Below, piece by piece: positions 27,770 through 38,899 of a stretch of 64,000 nucleotides of DNA. The notes beneath the pieces were generated by a model that worked only from the letters and a program-made list of their open reading frames with translations, was not told where the DNA came from and did not search any database. The first letter of the stretch is position 1; each line of letters starts with the position of its first letter. Source of the stretch: Lysinibacillus mangiferihumi. GTDB taxonomy: Bacteria; Bacillota; Bacilli; Bacillales_A; Planococcaceae. The DNA lies in the NCBI RefSeq assembly GCF_003049665.1, contig NZ_PYWM01000004.1:186001-250000 (forward strand). The letters run 5' to 3'. Both the position numbers and the translations under genes were made by a program.

Positions 27770-28669
27770 TTATGCCCTTGGATGGGCATTCATATATGTT
27801 TGACGAAGATGCTCATTTGTTACATGCGTATAAACCTGTGTTGAAGTTAAATGCGCGTGGCCCAGTAACTCCTGCACCGTCCGTAAATCCGCGCCATGAT
27901 TCAGTAAATGTGTAGCAAAAGTATGGCGAAGCATATGTGGGTATATTTTCGTATGGAGTGAGGTCTTGTTAATCATTTCATTTAAAATATGACGTACCCC
28001 TCGTGGTGTAAGTTCCCCACCGCGCATGTTGACAAATAATTGCTCATGATTTGTTTGTTTCATCAAACGTGGACGAGCCTGCTCTATGTAGTGCTGTATA
28101 GCCACACTCGCAAATTGACCAAATGGTATAATACGTTCTTTTCTTCCTTTACCCATTACCCGAACAATAGAATAACGGAAATCTATATCCCCTACCATAA
28201 TGGATGTGAGCTCACTCACACGAATGCCCGTTGCATATAATAACTCTAAAATCGCCATATTGCGCAACGATTTCAAATCATCGCCTACATTCGCATCAAA
28301 AAGCTGCATTAATTCTTGTTCGTAAAAAAAACTTGGTAAACGTGATTCTTTTTTCGGATGATAGAGCGATCGAAAAGCGCCATCATCCAAGCCGTGCTGT
28401 TTATTTAGAAAGCGAAAAAAGGAGCGGATTGATGAAATCTTCCTTGATACAGAAGTTCTTGCTTTCTTTTCATCGTACAACTTCGTTACATATAGACGTG
28501 CATGTATATACTCAACACTAGCTAAATCATTAACGCCTTCTGCCTGTAAAAACGCTAAAAAATCTAGTAGGTCTGATTCATATTCTCGCACAGTATGAAC
28601 AGAGAAGTTTTTTTCTACCTGGATGTAAAGCATAAACTGTTCAAGTGCTTCTTGGGACGAAACTAACAT
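27770..28669 (-). CDS. xerC: Tyrosine recombinase XerC (CodV)
   Basis: XerC with XerD resolves chromosome dimers at dif. The 299-residue protein has the N-terminal core-binding domain and the C-terminal catalytic residues: Arg150 (TGIRVSEL), a Lys in GKGRKER (about 174), His245 and Arg248 (HMLRHTFATH), His271 and Tyr280 (GHAHLTSTQVYTH). Position directly upstream of hslV matches B. subtilis codV. This is a housekeeping recombinase and I do not link it to the island. Confidence 0.94.
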   Translation of the reverse strand: MLVSSQEALEQFMLYIQVEKNFSVHTVREYESDLLDFLAFLQAEGVNDLASVEYIHARLYVTKLYDEKKARTSVSRKISSIRSFFRFLNKQHGLDDGAFRSLYHPKKESRLPSFFYEQELMQLFDANVGDDLKSLRNMAILELLYATGIRVSELTSIMVGDIDFRYSIVRVMGKGRKERIIPFGQFASVAIQHYIEQARPRLMKQTNHEQLFVNMRGGELTPRGVRHILNEMINKTSLHTKIYPHMLRHTFATHLLNHGADLRTVQELLGHAHLTSTQVYTHVTNEHLRQTYMNAHPRA

Positions 28670-28913
28670 GAAAGATTCACCACCAATGAATTATTCGTAA
28701 CCTTCTCTCATTACTATTACCAACAAATTCAAATGGTAAAACAATTGTGGCCATCTAAATCAATTTGTCGCTTTAGTAATCTTTAAAAAACATACATATT
28801 GACACTATACCTATCTTCGTAATATAGCAAGTGAAAATGGTTATATTTTGAGAAAATCTCTATACAAAATAATAAAATACGTGTAAATAAGCATTTTGTC
28901 TACATAAAAGAAA

Positions 28914-28948
28914 AAGCCTCTAAGAGTATATCAACTTTTAGAGGCTTT
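28914..28948. terminator. Terminator after trmFO
   Basis: The arms AAGCCTCTAA (about 28917-28926) and TTAGAGGCTT (about 28940-28949) pair around a 13-nt loop. A poly-A run on the plus strand at the left gives the U-run on the minus-strand transcript, just after the trmFO stop at 28955. Confidence 0.85.
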
Positions 28949-28954
28949 TGGCAA

Positions 28955-30268
28955 TTAAATTGTTTGTGAATTCACAAAATTTTGAATTGTGCTCATTGCA
29001 CGTGCAGCATGCATTTCTGCACGTTCTGGTTTTGAACGACGTCCAGGTGGTAATTCAGGGAATATGCCGAAGTTGACATTCATCGGTTGGAAGTTTTTAG
29101 ATTGTGCTTCTGTTATATAACGCGCCATACTTCCTAATGCCGTTTCGAATGGGAAAATAATTGGTTCTTGTCCCAATGCTAAACGTGCCGCATTAATGCC
29201 AGCAATTAAACCGCTTCCTGCTGATTCTACATAACCTTCTACACCCGTCATTTGACCAGCAAAGAAAATATTTTTTTGTTCACGTAACTGATATGTTTTC
29301 TCTAAAACTTTCGGTGAGTTAATGAAAGTATTTCTGTGCATTACACCATATCGTACGATTTCAACATTTTCTAGTCCAGGAATTAGTTGTAGTACTTCCT
29401 TTTGCGGCCCCCACTTTAAGTGGGTTTGGAAACCTACGATATTGTAAAGGGTACCTGCAGCGTCATCTTGGCGCAATTGTACAACCGCATATGGTCGTTT
29501 ACCTGTTTTGGGATCTTCAAGCCCTACTGGCTTCATCGGTCCGAATAACATTGTTTTTTCACCACGAGCTGCCATTACTTCGATTGGCATGCAGCCTTCA
29601 AAATAAATTTCTTTTTCAAATTCTTTTAATGGCACAACTTCTGCTTCAATCAATGCTTGGCGGAAACGATCGAATTCTTCTTTTGTCATAGGACAGTTTA
29701 AATAAGCCGCTTCACCTTTATCATAACGAGATTTTAAATATACTTTATCCATATTAATGCTATCTTTTTCAATAATTGGTGCTGCTGCATCATAGAAATA
29801 TAAATAGTCGAGACCTGTTAATCCTTGAATTTTTTCAGCTAGTGCTTTTGAAGTGAGTGGGCCTGTTGCAATAACCGTAATGCCCTCTGGAATTTCTGTA
29901 ACTTCTTCATGTATTACTTCCACTAGTGGGTGATTTTTTACCGCTTCCGTTACGTAGCCTGCAAACTCATGACGGTCAACTGCAAGTGCACCACCTGCTG
30001 GTACTGAGCATGCATCAGCTGCTTTTAAAATAACAGAGTCTAATAAACGCATTTCTTCTTTAATAACACCTACTGCATTTGTTAGTGTATTAGCACGTAG
30101 CGAGTTTGAACAAACAAGCTCTGCAAATTTATCAGTATGGTGGGCAGGTGTTTGTTTAACAGGACGCATTTCATAAAGTTTAACTTTTACCCCACGTTTA
30201 GCAATTTGCCAAGCCGCTTCACTTCCTGCAAGGCCAGCACCTATTACATTTACAACTAGTTCAGTCAT
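28955..30268 (-). CDS. trmFO: tRNA (uracil-5-)-methyltransferase TrmFO (Gid)
   Basis: TrmFO is the folate/FAD-dependent enzyme that makes m5U54 in tRNA of Gram-positive bacteria. The FAD-binding fold is at the N-terminus ([20 protein letters not shown]). Later motifs include [24 protein letters not shown] in parts and [23 protein letters not shown] in parts, and the C-terminus has a second nucleotide region ([19 protein letters not shown]). The 437-residue length is normal. It is transcribed after topA with 18 nt between them. Confidence 0.96.
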   Translation of the reverse strand: MTELVVNVIGAGLAGSEAAWQIAKRGVKVKLYEMRPVKQTPAHHTDKFAELVCSNSLRANTLTNAVGVIKEEMRLLDSVILKAADACSVPAGGALAVDRHEFAGYVTEAVKNHPLVEVIHEEVTEIPEGITVIATGPLTSKALAEKIQGLTGLDYLYFYDAAAPIIEKDSINMDKVYLKSRYDKGEAAYLNCPMTKEEFDRFRQALIEAEVVPLKEFEKEIYFEGCMPIEVMAARGEKTMLFGPMKPVGLEDPKTGKRPYAVVQLRQDDAAGTLYNIVGFQTHLKWGPQKEVLQLIPGLENVEIVRYGVMHRNTFINSPKVLEKTYQLREQKNIFFAGQMTGVEGYVESAGSGLIAGINAARLALGQEPIIFPFETALGSMARYITEAQSKNFQPMNVNFGIFPELPPGRRSKPERAEMHAARAMSTIQNFVNSQTI

Positions 30269-30286
30269 GTTCTTACCATCTTCCTA

Positions 30287-32365
30287 TCATTGTGTTGGTG
30301 TCTCTTCATAGTCACATTTCGTACACTGAATTTGTACACCTTTTTTTAATTTTTTCTCTACTAATAATGCACTACATTTCGGGCATGGTCTACTAATCGG
30401 TTTATCCCATGATACAAATTCGCATTCTGGATATTGATTACATCCATAAAATAAACGCTTTGTTTTACTTTTACGCTCAACAATTTCACCTGTTTCACAA
30501 GAAGGGCATTTAACCCCGATTGGCTTCATAATTGCTTTTGTATTTCGGCAATCTGGGAAGTTCGAGCATGCCATAAATTTTCCATAGCGACCGAGTTTGA
30601 ATACCATTGGTGAACCACATTTTTCGCAATCCTCACCAGCCGGTTCATCTTTAATTACTACTTTCTCCATTTCAGCATCCGCATGCTTTACATGAACTTC
30701 AAAGTCTTGATAAAAATCATCGATTACTTCAACCCATTTACGACTACCTTCTTCAACATCATCGAGATCTTGTTCCATTTTTGCTGTAAATTCGATATTG
30801 ATGATATCAGGGAAAAATTCCAGCATTTGTTGGTGGACAATTTCACCTAGCTCTGTCGGCATAAATCTTTTTGCATCGAGCACAACATAGCCACGGCGTT
30901 GAATTGTATCGAGGGTCGGTGCATATGTCGACGGTCGTCCTATTCCTAACTCTTCCATTGTTTTCACAAGACGTGCTTCTGAATAACGAGGTGGAGGCTG
31001 TGTAAAGTGTTGCTTCGGTTCGATTTCAAGTGATGTCACCTGATCACCGATTTCCATTTCCGGTAGTAGTTTCGTCGTTTCTTCTGTTTGATCATCTGTA
31101 CCTTCAATATAGAGTTTCATAAATCCGGCAAATTTGACCTGTGAGCCGTTTGCACGGAATAAAGCATCATTATTCTGAAGATCTACAGCCACTGTATCTA
31201 AAACAGCAGGTGCCATTTGACTCGCAATAAAGCGCTCCCAAATCAAACGGTATAAGCGTAGCTGATCGCGACTAAGCACTGTTTTTAACTCATCCGGTGT
31301 TCGCATCGTACTTGTTGGACGAATAGCTTCATGGGCATCTTGCGCATTCGATGCTTTTTTGGCCTGCTTCGTTTCTGTCGAGATATATTCTTTCCCATAC
31401 TTTGTCTCAATATAAGAAACCGCTTCCGCTTTTGCAGTTTCAGATATACGTGTTGAATCTGTACGCATGTACGTGATTAAACCGACTGTACCTTCTTTTT
31501 TACCAATATCAATACCTTCATACAATTGCTGTGCAAGCATCATCGTTTTCTTCGCACGGAAATTTAACTTTCGCGCTGCTTCTTGTTGTAAAGAAGATGT
31601 CGTAAAAGCAGGCGCGGCATTTCGTTTACGTTCTTTTTTCGTCACATTGACAACTTCAAATGCTGTACCTTTGACATTTTTTAAAATCGACTTTACTTGC
31701 TCTTCATTCGATAATTTGATTTTATCTTTGCCGTTACCATAATACAGTGCATCGAATGTCTTTTTTCCCTTTTCAAAAGAGCCTTCAATCGTCCAATACT
31801 CTTCTGGTTGGAAGTTTTTAATTTCATTTTCACGATCAATGATCATACGCAGTGCAACCGATTGTACGCGACCTGCTGATAAGCCCTTCTTTACTTTTTT
31901 CCAAAGAATTGGGCTTATATTATAGCCTACTAGACGATCTAACATCCGACGTGTTTGTTGAGCATCCACTAAGTCCATATTAATGGCACGTGGGTTTTTA
32001 AAAGAATCTAAAATCGCATCTTTTGTAATTTCATTAAAAACCACTCGACAGTCTGAATTAATATCAATATTTAATGCAGTCGCAAGGTGCCAAGCAATCG
32101 CTTCTCCCTCGCGGTCTGGATCGGCCGCTAGATAGACTTTCTTCACTTTTTTAGCCGCAGACTTAAGTTCCTGTAAAACAGGTCCTTTTCCGCGAATTGT
32201 AATATATTTAGGTTCGTAATTATTTTCAGTATCTACACCCATTTGACTTCGTGGTAAGTCACGCACATGCCCAACAGATGCTTTTACTTTATATTTTTTT
32301 CCTAAATAACGTTCAATTGTTTTTGCTTTTGCTGGTGATTCTACAATCACTAAATAATCCGCCAT
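30287..32365 (-). CDS. topA: DNA topoisomerase I
   Basis: TopA relaxes negatively supercoiled DNA. The 692-residue protein has the TOPRIM domain ([18 protein letters not shown], then [13 protein letters not shown]), the catalytic Tyr299 in [11 protein letters not shown], and three C-terminal zinc-ribbon units ([30 protein letters not shown], each with a second Cys pair). GGGGGAG precedes ATG 32365. It follows dprA with about 90 nt between, as in B. subtilis. Confidence 0.97.
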   Translation of the reverse strand: MADYLVIVESPAKAKTIERYLGKKYKVKASVGHVRDLPRSQMGVDTENNYEPKYITIRGKGPVLQELKSAAKKVKKVYLAADPDREGEAIAWHLATALNIDINSDCRVVFNEITKDAILDSFKNPRAINMDLVDAQQTRRMLDRLVGYNISPILWKKVKKGLSAGRVQSVALRMIIDRENEIKNFQPEEYWTIEGSFEKGKKTFDALYYGNGKDKIKLSNEEQVKSILKNVKGTAFEVVNVTKKERKRNAAPAFTTSSLQQEAARKLNFRAKKTMMLAQQLYEGIDIGKKEGTVGLITYMRTDSTRISETAKAEAVSYIETKYGKEYISTETKQAKKASNAQDAHEAIRPTSTMRTPDELKTVLSRDQLRLYRLIWERFIASQMAPAVLDTVAVDLQNNDALFRANGSQVKFAGFMKLYIEGTDDQTEETTKLLPEMEIGDQVTSLEIEPKQHFTQPPPRYSEARLVKTMEELGIGRPSTYAPTLDTIQRRGYVVLDAKRFMPTELGEIVHQQMLEFFPDIINIEFTAKMEQDLDDVEEGSRKWVEVIDDFYQDFEVHVKHADAEMEKVVIKDEPAGEDCEKCGSPMVFKLGRYGKFMACSNFPDCRNTKAIMKPIGVKCPSCETGEIVERKSKTKRLFYGCNQYPECEFVSWDKPISRPCPKCSALLVEKKLKKGVQIQCTKCDYEETPTQ

Positions 32366-32457
32366 CTATGTCTCCCCCTTAGCGAGGTCTATTGCTAAAT
32401 TTTTTAAGTTACCTGTTGCAAAATGTATAACAGATTTTAAGATAATGCAACTTTTTT

Positions 32458-33354
32458 TCAATTTTTGCTAGAAAAGAGCGAAAGTGTTTCAACGATTTGG
32501 TGACCATCGCACACAGGTATAGCTCCTTCTATAAGTAATTTATTTGTCCCTTTCGACTGCTCTTTATTAATCGGTCCTGGAACGACAAATACATCTTTAC
32601 CTTGCTCTAATGCACATTCTGTCGTAATTAATGTCCCACTTTTTAGTGCAGCCTCCGTGACAACGATTGCTTGAGTCAGACCACTTATTAACCGGTTACG
32701 CATAGGAAATTGCCATTTTGCCGGTCGCATATAAGGTGGATACTCTGTAATAAGTAAATGGTTTTCTGCCATTTGCTGAGCAAGTGCTTTGTTTTCCTTA
32801 GGATAGACATAATGAAAACCATGACCTAACACGGCAATTGTTTGTCCACCAAATTTCATCGTCGCTTCATGAGCCATTGTATCAGCACCTCGTGCAAGCC
32901 CACTGACAACCGTATAATCGTGCGCAACAAGCGGAGGGACGATTAAGTCCATTGCCGTTCTTGTATAGGCTGTAGCCTTTCTAGAGCCTATTATAGCTAT
33001 CCGTTTATCTCTTGCTAGCAGAGCAGACTGACCTTTCACATACAATACAGTAGGTGGACTAGGTATTTCAAATAATTGCGCCGGGAAATATGGGTGATTA
33101 AATGGTATGGGGAAAATATTTGCTTGTGCGTAAGCCTCTTCAAATGGCAAGTTTCGAACTCGTTGAAAATTCCGAATCATTAGCAGCGCTTTTTGCCTCG
33201 TTATTTGCAATGCACCCGCAATCTCTTCAGGGTGCGCTTCTTCAAAATAACTCAATACATCCACCGGGGACAATAATTGTTGAAGTTTTTGGAGTGGTAA
33301 TGGATATACATAATGCATAGCTAGTAATCTCTGTGTATCTACTGAGAAAATCAT
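32458..33354 (-). CDS. dprA: DNA processing protein DprA (Smf)
   Basis: DprA loads RecA on incoming single-stranded DNA in natural transformation. The 298-residue protein has the Rossmann core IAIIGSRKATAYTRT, VVSGLARGADTMAHEATM, TIAVLGHGFHYVYPKEN and SALKSGTLITTECALEQGKDV-like motifs. An N-terminal helical domain precedes them. The length matches B. subtilis. AGGAGG precedes ATG 33354. It is likely transcribed with topA and trmFO. Confidence 0.95.
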   Translation of the reverse strand: MIFSVDTQRLLAMHYVYPLPLQKLQQLLSPVDVLSYFEEAHPEEIAGALQITRQKALLMIRNFQRVRNLPFEEAYAQANIFPIPFNHPYFPAQLFEIPSPPTVLYVKGQSALLARDKRIAIIGSRKATAYTRTAMDLIVPPLVAHDYTVVSGLARGADTMAHEATMKFGGQTIAVLGHGFHYVYPKENKALAQQMAENHLLITEYPPYMRPAKWQFPMRNRLISGLTQAIVVTEAALKSGTLITTECALEQGKDVFVVPGPINKEQSKGTNKLLIEGAIPVCDGHQIVETLSLFSSKN

Positions 33355-33543
33355 TTAAAAAACCTCCTTTATAATAGAAGAAATTAAATGACCGCAATTG
33401 TTATTTCAGCACAAAAATAGAATATGACCCGTCCTGTAGCTTCGCCTTTTCGACTTTTGTTGTGTGCGTTTAGCATGTAACTGTATAAACACCGCCGTTT
33501 GTAAAGCCACGAACAGGTGTACCATCTACCGAGACAGAGAAAA

Positions 33544-33571
33544 AGATGTAGCCACAATGTGCTACATCTTC
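33544..33571. terminator. Terminator after sucCD
   Basis: AGATGTAGC and GCTACATCT arms at about 33545-33570 form a stable hairpin followed on the minus strand by a T-run (six Ts). It lies directly downstream of the sucD stop. The remaining bases to dprA (33355-33543) contain no recognisable gene. Confidence 0.85.
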
Positions 33572-33575
33572 CATT

Positions 33576-34478
33576 TTAATGGGTTTTACATTTTTCGTAT
33601 AGCCCTTTTTCTTTAATTACCTTAATAAGTGTTTCGCCGATAACAGAAGGTGTTTCAGCAACTTCAATACCAGCTTCGTTCATTGCTTTAATTTTTTCAG
33701 CAGCCGTTCCTTTACCGCCAGAAATAATGGCACCTGCATGTCCCATACGTTTCCCTGGAGGTGCTGTTTGTCCACCAATAAAGCCAACAACCGGCTTTGT
33801 CATATTTGCTTTAATCCACTCAGCTGCTTCTTCTTCAGCAGTACCACCAATTTCCCCGATCATAACAACTGCATATGTTTCAGGGTCATTGTTGAATGCT
33901 TCAAGGGCATCGATAAAGTTAGTCCCATTTACAGGGTCTCCTCCGATACCTACAGCCGTTGTTTGACCAATACCAGCTTGCGTCAATTGGTGTACCGCTT
34001 CATACGTTAATGTGCCAGAACGTGAAACTACACCAACATGCCCTTTTGTATGAATATAACCAGGCATAATACCAATCTTACACTCATCAGCCGTAATAAC
34101 ACCTGGACAGTTTGGACCAACTAGGCGTGTTTTTTTGCCTTCCATAAAGCGTTTAACCTTCACCATGTCAAGGACAGGAATATGTTCTGTAATACAAATT
34201 GTTAATTCTAGCTCAGCATCAACAGCTTCTAAAATGGCATCTGCTGCAAAAGGTGCTGGTACATAAATAACCGATGTTGTTGCACCTGTTGCTGCTACAG
34301 CCTCAGCTACAGTATTGAACACAGGTACGCCTTCAATTTCAAGACCTCCCTTACCAGGTGTTACGCCTGCTACGATTTTTGTACCATAATCAAGCATCTG
34401 CTTCGTATGGAATAGCGCTGTTTCGCCTGTAATCCCTTGTACAATTACCTTTGTATCTTTATTAATAAATACAGCCAT
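33576..34478 (-). CDS. sucD: Succinyl-CoA synthetase alpha subunit
   Basis: SucD carries the phosphohistidine of the TCA-cycle enzyme that turns succinyl-CoA into succinate with NTP formation. The 300-residue protein has the CoA-binding Rossmann fold ([15 protein letters not shown]) and the active-site His247 in [23 protein letters not shown] precedes ATG 34478. It is 17 nt downstream of sucC and forms an operon with it. Confidence 0.97.
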   Translation of the reverse strand: MAVFINKDTKVIVQGITGETALFHTKQMLDYGTKIVAGVTPGKGGLEIEGVPVFNTVAEAVAATGATTSVIYVPAPFAADAILEAVDAELELTICITEHIPVLDMVKVKRFMEGKKTRLVGPNCPGVITADECKIGIMPGYIHTKGHVGVVSRSGTLTYEAVHQLTQAGIGQTTAVGIGGDPVNGTNFIDALEAFNNDPETYAVVMIGEIGGTAEEEAAEWIKANMTKPVVGFIGGQTAPPGKRMGHAGAIISGGKGTAAEKIKAMNEAGIEVAETPSVIGETLIKVIKEKGLYEKCKTH

Positions 34479-34495
34479 TGTTCTCCCTGCCTTCC

Positions 34496-35656
34496 TTAGC
34501 CTACTAGTCCCACAATTTTTTGTGCACCGTCAGCCATTGAGTCTGCTGCCACGATGTTTAAACCTGATGCATTTAAGATTTCTTTACCAAGCTCTACGTT
34601 TGTACCTTCTAAACGTACTACTAACGGTACAGATAAACCGATTTCTTTGGCTGCTGTTACTACACCATCAGCGATAATGTTACACTTCATAATGCCGCCG
34701 AAAATATTAACGAAAATACCTTTTACATTTGAGTCAGAAAGGATAATTTTGAAAGCTTCTGTTACTTTCTCGGCTGTTGCGCCGCCCCCTACATCAAGGA
34801 AGTTAGCGGGGCTACCGCCATAGTAACTAATTGTATCCATCGTTGCCATAGCTAGACCCGCACCATTTACCATACAGCCAATGTTGCCATCTAGTGAAAT
34901 ATAGCTAAGATCATATTTCGATGCTTCGATTTCTTTTGGATCTTCTTCATCAAAATCGCGTAATTCGACAATATCTTTATGACGATACAACGCATTGGCA
35001 TCAAAATTAAATTTAGCATCTAGTGCTACAACATCTCCTTGTCCAGTGACAACCAGTGGATTAATTTCTACTATTGAAGCATCTTTGTCGATAAATGCTT
35101 GATATAAACCTAACATTAATTTAACAGCTTTCCCTACTAGGTTTGCTGGAATATTCATATTAAACGCCATACGACGTGCTTGGAAGCTTGTTAGTCCAAT
35201 TACAGGATCAACCACTTCTTTGAAGATTTTTTCTGGATTTGTTTCAGCTACTTCTTCAATATCCATACCGCCTTCTTCTGAACCCATAAATGTTACACGA
35301 GAAGTAGCGCGGTCTAATACTAAACTTAAATAATACTCTTTTTGAATATCAGAGCCCTCTTCAATATACAAGCGTTTTACTTCTTTTCCTTCTGGACCTG
35401 TTTGATGAGTTACTAAAATTTTACCTAATAACTCTTTTGCGTATGTACGCACCTCATCAAGGTTTTTTGCGATTTTGACACCACCAGCTTTACCGCGTCC
35501 ACCTGCATGAATTTGCGCCTTGACCACGGTTACATTTGAGCCAAGTTCCTTCGCTACCTTCACTGCCTCATCAGGGGAAAAAGCAACTTTTCCATTGGGT
35601 ACTGCAACACCATATTTTCTCAGAATCTCTTTCCCTTGATATTCATGGATATTCAT
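34496..35656 (-). CDS. sucC: Succinyl-CoA synthetase beta subunit
   Basis: SucC is the ATP-grasp, nucleotide-binding subunit of succinyl-CoA synthetase. It begins [17 protein letters not shown], has [17 protein letters not shown], and carries the [20 protein letters not shown] and [18 protein letters not shown] motifs. I start at ATG 35656 (386 aa), after GGGAGGAT; the frame from 35674 is too long. A sigma-A-like promoter lies upstream. Confidence 0.96.
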   Translation of the reverse strand: MNIHEYQGKEILRKYGVAVPNGKVAFSPDEAVKVAKELGSNVTVVKAQIHAGGRGKAGGVKIAKNLDEVRTYAKELLGKILVTHQTGPEGKEVKRLYIEEGSDIQKEYYLSLVLDRATSRVTFMGSEEGGMDIEEVAETNPEKIFKEVVDPVIGLTSFQARRMAFNMNIPANLVGKAVKLMLGLYQAFIDKDASIVEINPLVVTGQGDVVALDAKFNFDANALYRHKDIVELRDFDEEDPKEIEASKYDLSYISLDGNIGCMVNGAGLAMATMDTISYYGGSPANFLDVGGGATAEKVTEAFKIILSDSNVKGIFVNIFGGIMKCNIIADGVVTAAKEIGLSVPLVVRLEGTNVELGKEILNASGLNIVAADSMADGAQKIVGLVG

Positions 35657-35708
35657 AATACATCCTCCCATCAAACATTTGCATAAAATTGTTTTACTAA
35701 CATAATCT

Positions 35709-35737
35709 ATTCTAACGAAAGATTCTGATAAAGTCTA
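35709..35737 (-). promoter_or_regulatory. Putative sigma-A promoter for sucCD
   Basis: On the minus strand TAGACT (35732-35737) and TAGAAT (35709-35714) are separated by 17 nt, close to TTGACA-N17-TATAAT. It is about 50 nt before the sucC start codon. Inferred from sequence only. Confidence 0.5.
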
Positions 35738-35796
35738 CACTTTGTCTTTTGTTCGAATTTTATCTAAAATTATGACGTTTTCTTCTACTTCGTGTA

Positions 35797-36120
35797 CTAA
35801 AACAGAGAATTCTTAAAATCAGAATTCTTTATTTTTTCTATATTTTTGCTATGTTGTTGGTCTAGATGATAGATAAAAGCAAACACTTCAGCCACCGCTT
35901 GATATAATTCTTCAGGTATTGACTCATTTAAATCTAATTGTCCAAGTAATTGCACAAGATTCGGATCCTCATATATCGGCACATCATGTTCACTTGCACG
36001 TGCCAATATATTTTCAGCCACTTTCCCTTTTCCTTTTGCTACGACAGATGGGCTATCAAATTGTCCTTGTTTATAAGTGAGGGCAATCGCTTCTTTACGC
36101 GTCTTTTTTTCTTCACTCAT
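35797..36120 (-). CDS. ylqH: YlqH: FlhB C-terminal-domain-like protein
   Basis: The 107-residue soluble protein resembles the cytoplasmic domain of FlhB/EscU-type export proteins (AIALTYKQGQFDSPSVVAKGKGKVAENI, in parts) but has no membrane helices and no NPTH autocleavage site. Its start overlaps the ylqG stop (ATGA). Bacillus has the same gene between ylqG and sucC, of unclear role. A link with flagellar export is inference. It resembles the C-domain of FlhB at 6543 most closely. Confidence 0.85.
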   Translation of the reverse strand: MSEEKKTRKEAIALTYKQGQFDSPSVVAKGKGKVAENILARASEHDVPIYEDPNLVQLLGQLDLNESIPEELYQAVAEVFAFIYHLDQQHSKNIEKIKNSDFKNSLF

Positions 36121-38012
36121 ATGCGGAAATCCACCCCACTAATTTCCTCCTGCTGTTGTACTACAGGGGTTGTTTTTTCAAGTTGGGCTTTTTCAAATTG
36201 TTTAATAAAGACTCCCGATAGCTGATAATTTTTTTTTGCAAGCCCTAATTTCAATGCTGTTTTTAGAGGTTCTGCAAGAAAAGCAATATCTGAATTTTCA
36301 TTAAATACTGTGACAGTGACGACACGATTTTGAACTTGCATATCAATTACGGTTTCTTTCATTGACTCCATTTGTAAATAAAACAATATTCGTGCGTAGT
36401 TGGCATCAATCTTCCCGTCTTCTTTCATACGCCCATTCCATTGTAACGTGGCATCCATTTTCTTCCCAAAAAATTCAAGGGGTACTTGCATCACGAGCTG
36501 GTGTTGATGACCATTTTCTCCTGACACAAGTTGCATACCATTCATGCGTGTCATTAACAGCTCAGCTGCTTCCCTTAGTTGTGGCGTTATTTGAGCTTCT
36601 TGAAGCAATGTATGAAGCTGTGGTTTTAATTGGTGCGCAATTGCTTGCAAATCCGCTGATTTACTACTAAGCGATGCCTCGTAACTAATGCCTAAACTTT
36701 TCAATACCGTTTTCAGGGCATGCTCCATCGCTTTGCTATCCATTGAATTTCGTACATGTGCATCAGCTTCTGTAAGCATTCGTTGAATAGTTGGTTGTGG
36801 CACCTCCGTACTTTGTTTTACAAGATTTCGCATCAGCGCTTCATTTTGTACTGGATTTGTCGACTCTTGTTTAAACAGTGATAATAAATGTTCTTTTACA
36901 GAAAGCCCATTACCATCTTGCGTAAATAACCGTTCAGGTGCATTGTGAGCGAACGCTTTGATTAGCTGCTCTTGCATTTGCTTCGCAAAAATTTCCAATG
37001 TTTGTTTATTAGTTGGTAATTGGTTAAATCTATCAATCATTTGGTTCAGCTGTTGCTTTTGCTCATTGCTCAATAAACTTTGGCTCGCTGTCCAAGATTT
37101 TAGCTGTTCAATAAGCTGTTGTTTATTTTCTGGTTTTGTTGCTAAAATTGTTTGGATTACTTGGCCAGCCTGCTGAAGTTGACCTTGTTGCACAGGTTTT
37201 GCTTCATTTAGAGACGACCAATTTTGTAAAGTTGCTTGTTGCGGTAAAATACCCGCTTCTTTTAATATAGTTAAAGCTTGTAATCGTTCACTTGTTGATG
37301 CTGCGTTATTAGTTAAAAGTTGAATCGATTTTGCGAGCAGTAACGTACCTGTTTCTGCCTCGAAGGGTTTTGCAATTGCTAACACTTGTTGCATCAAATT
37401 TTGTTTCACATTAGCTTGTAATGCTGTATCCTTCGCTAATAACTGTGTAAAATTATCCATTATTGCCGACATACCGGATGTTTTTTGCCCACTAACAAGT
37501 GCTTGAAATACATCTTGCGTCATTGGCATTTTTAGCTCAACCATTTTTTGAAGCGCTTGTAAGGCATCCATCTTTGTCACACCTTCAGGCAATGCCTTCA
37601 TCCACATTTCAGCTTGCATAAGTTGCTCTTTAGAAATCGGTATTTGAGCCTTAATAAAGTGCGCTAATACCTGTTGCATTTCTGACGATTTTGGCAAATT
37701 CATCGAATCTAGTAGCTGATTTATTTGTTGGTTTGTAGAAGCCTCTTGCCCCATCGGTCCTGTAACAACTTTTAACTCTGTTTGAGGGCTTGTCCCTGTT
37801 ACTTGAAAGAAATGGGCATCCCCTGCTTTTAGCGGAACTTCCAGTTTAGCAATCAGTTTTTGATTGCCTACTTGGACCTCTGCCGTTTGATCTGGGTATA
37901 ATTGTTTAATCGTGCCATGAAATACTTGTCCTTGCTTTAATGCCAGCGGTTGATTTGCTGAGATTAAAGTAGTTTGTTGCATTTGTATTGGATTAAACGA
38001 TGTTGCTGTCAT
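36117..38012 (-). CDS. ylqG: YlqG: FliK-like hook-length-control-domain protein
   Basis: The 631-residue protein is Gln/Lys/Leu-rich and mostly helical. It lacks a signal peptide or membrane helix. Its C-terminal region resembles a FliK-type Flg_hook domain (LVMQVPLEFFGKKMDATLQWNGRMK in parts). With ylqH it makes a FliK-like and FlhB-C-like pair away from the main flagellar operon, as in B. subtilis. The function is unknown to me. AAAGGAG precedes ATG 38012. Confidence 0.8.
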   Translation of the reverse strand: MTATSFNPIQMQQTTLISANQPLALKQGQVFHGTIKQLYPDQTAEVQVGNQKLIAKLEVPLKAGDAHFFQVTGTSPQTELKVVTGPMGQEASTNQQINQLLDSMNLPKSSEMQQVLAHFIKAQIPISKEQLMQAEMWMKALPEGVTKMDALQALQKMVELKMPMTQDVFQALVSGQKTSGMSAIMDNFTQLLAKDTALQANVKQNLMQQVLAIAKPFEAETGTLLLAKSIQLLTNNAASTSERLQALTILKEAGILPQQATLQNWSSLNEAKPVQQGQLQQAGQVIQTILATKPENKQQLIEQLKSWTASQSLLSNEQKQQLNQMIDRFNQLPTNKQTLEIFAKQMQEQLIKAFAHNAPERLFTQDGNGLSVKEHLLSLFKQESTNPVQNEALMRNLVKQSTEVPQPTIQRMLTEADAHVRNSMDSKAMEHALKTVLKSLGISYEASLSSKSADLQAIAHQLKPQLHTLLQEAQITPQLREAAELLMTRMNGMQLVSGENGHQHQLVMQVPLEFFGKKMDATLQWNGRMKEDGKIDANYARILFYLQMESMKETVIDMQVQNRVVTVTVFNENSDIAFLAEPLKTALKLGLAKKNYQLSGVFIKQFEKAQLEKTTPVVQQQEEISGVDFRI

Positions 38013-38027
38013 CTAATTACTCCTTTC

Positions 38028-38783
38028 TTACATCGATTTTATAGGTTCAAAAGACTTGCGATGATGTATCGTTGGTCCGAATGTTTCAAGTGCCTCTAAA
38101 TGTTGTTTTGTACCGTAGCCCGCATGCTGTGCAAAGCCATACATAGGAAATTCTTTGTCCAATTGTTCCATATACTCATCCCTAGCTGTTTTCGCTAAAA
38201 TAGAAGCCGCTGCAATGGCTAAACTTTTTGCATCGCCTTTAATAATCGAATCCTGTGGAATCGTGATTGGTAGTGTCATAGCATCGACTAGCACATAATC
38301 CGGTTTAATGGACAAGGATTCCACACTTGTTTTCATCGATTGCTTTGTTGCTTCATAGATGTTCAGTTCATCAATCGTTTGCGCTGATTGAAAATGAATG
38401 AAATAGCTAACGGCATGTTCTTTCACCAATGTTGCAAAAACATTGCGTTTTTCCTTTGTTAACTGCTTCGAATCATTTAATCCTACAAGAGCTTCACAGT
38501 TTTTTGGCAAAATAACAGCTGCGGTTACAACAGGTCCTGCTAAAGGCCCGCGCCCTGCTTCATCTACACCTGCGATGAAGGCATTTTCACCACCATAGCA
38601 CTGATCGAAGTCAATCTTCGCTTGATGCTCTTCCAATAGCTGTCGTTTCTTTTCTTGGCGTTTATTCCAACTATGCCATGCTTTCTGCACACCTGCACGC
38701 TCGTCGGTTGCAATTGCCGCCATCCATTCTTGCCAATCCTCAGCTATTTTTAGTGCTGCTGTAATCTCTTTAATCGTTTTCAT
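38028..38783 (-). CDS. rnhB: Ribonuclease HII
   Basis: RNase HII cleaves RNA in RNA/DNA hybrids and at single ribonucleotides. The protein has the catalytic motif IAGVDEAGRGPLAGPVV (Asp-Glu at about residue 74), LNDSKQLTKEKR and DYVLVDAMTLP. It ends HHRKSFEPIKSM. Two consecutive ATG codons exist (38786 and 38783); I use 38783 because of the spacing from GGGAG. It is the last core gene before the island; rbgA would normally be next upstream. Confidence 0.95.
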   Translation of the reverse strand: MKTIKEITAALKIAEDWQEWMAAIATDERAGVQKAWHSWNKRQEKKRQLLEEHQAKIDFDQCYGGENAFIAGVDEAGRGPLAGPVVTAAVILPKNCEALVGLNDSKQLTKEKRNVFATLVKEHAVSYFIHFQSAQTIDELNIYEATKQSMKTSVESLSIKPDYVLVDAMTLPITIPQDSIIKGDAKSLAIAAASILAKTARDEYMEQLDKEFPMYGFAQHAGYGTKQHLEALETFGPTIHHRKSFEPIKSM

Positions 38784-38844
38784 CATTTTACTCCCTTTAT
38801 CTTACTCTATATCATTTATCGGCAATATCTACTATTCCTAAAAG

Positions 38845-38890
38845 AAAAACTGCCATGCTCACGTTTTATTGTGTGAGCATGGCAGTTTTT
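38845..38890. terminator. Duplicated rbgA terminator (left copy)
   Basis: Long perfect arms (AAAAACTGCCATGCTCAC with its complement) surround a 10-nt loop. The right copy at 63817-63862 differs at one loop base. It would insulate rnhB from transcripts coming out of the island. Confidence 0.9.
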
Positions 38891-38899
38891 CGCAAATTA

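Noticed and set aside
27770-28669. Tyrosine recombinase as the integrase of the island
   Set aside because: It is the core XerC in its conserved hslV-hslU-codY neighbourhood, more than 10 kb from the island edge.
28800-28830. TTGACA followed by ATATAG on the plus strand
   Set aside because: No plus-strand gene follows; it is read into the trmFO terminator, so probably chance.
33470-33560. Protein-like minus-strand stretch (SVSVDGTPVRGFTNGGVYTVTC) between sucD and dprA
   Set aside because: It is about 30 codons, opens inside the sucCD terminator, and has no ribosome site. It may be a gene relic, but the support is too weak.
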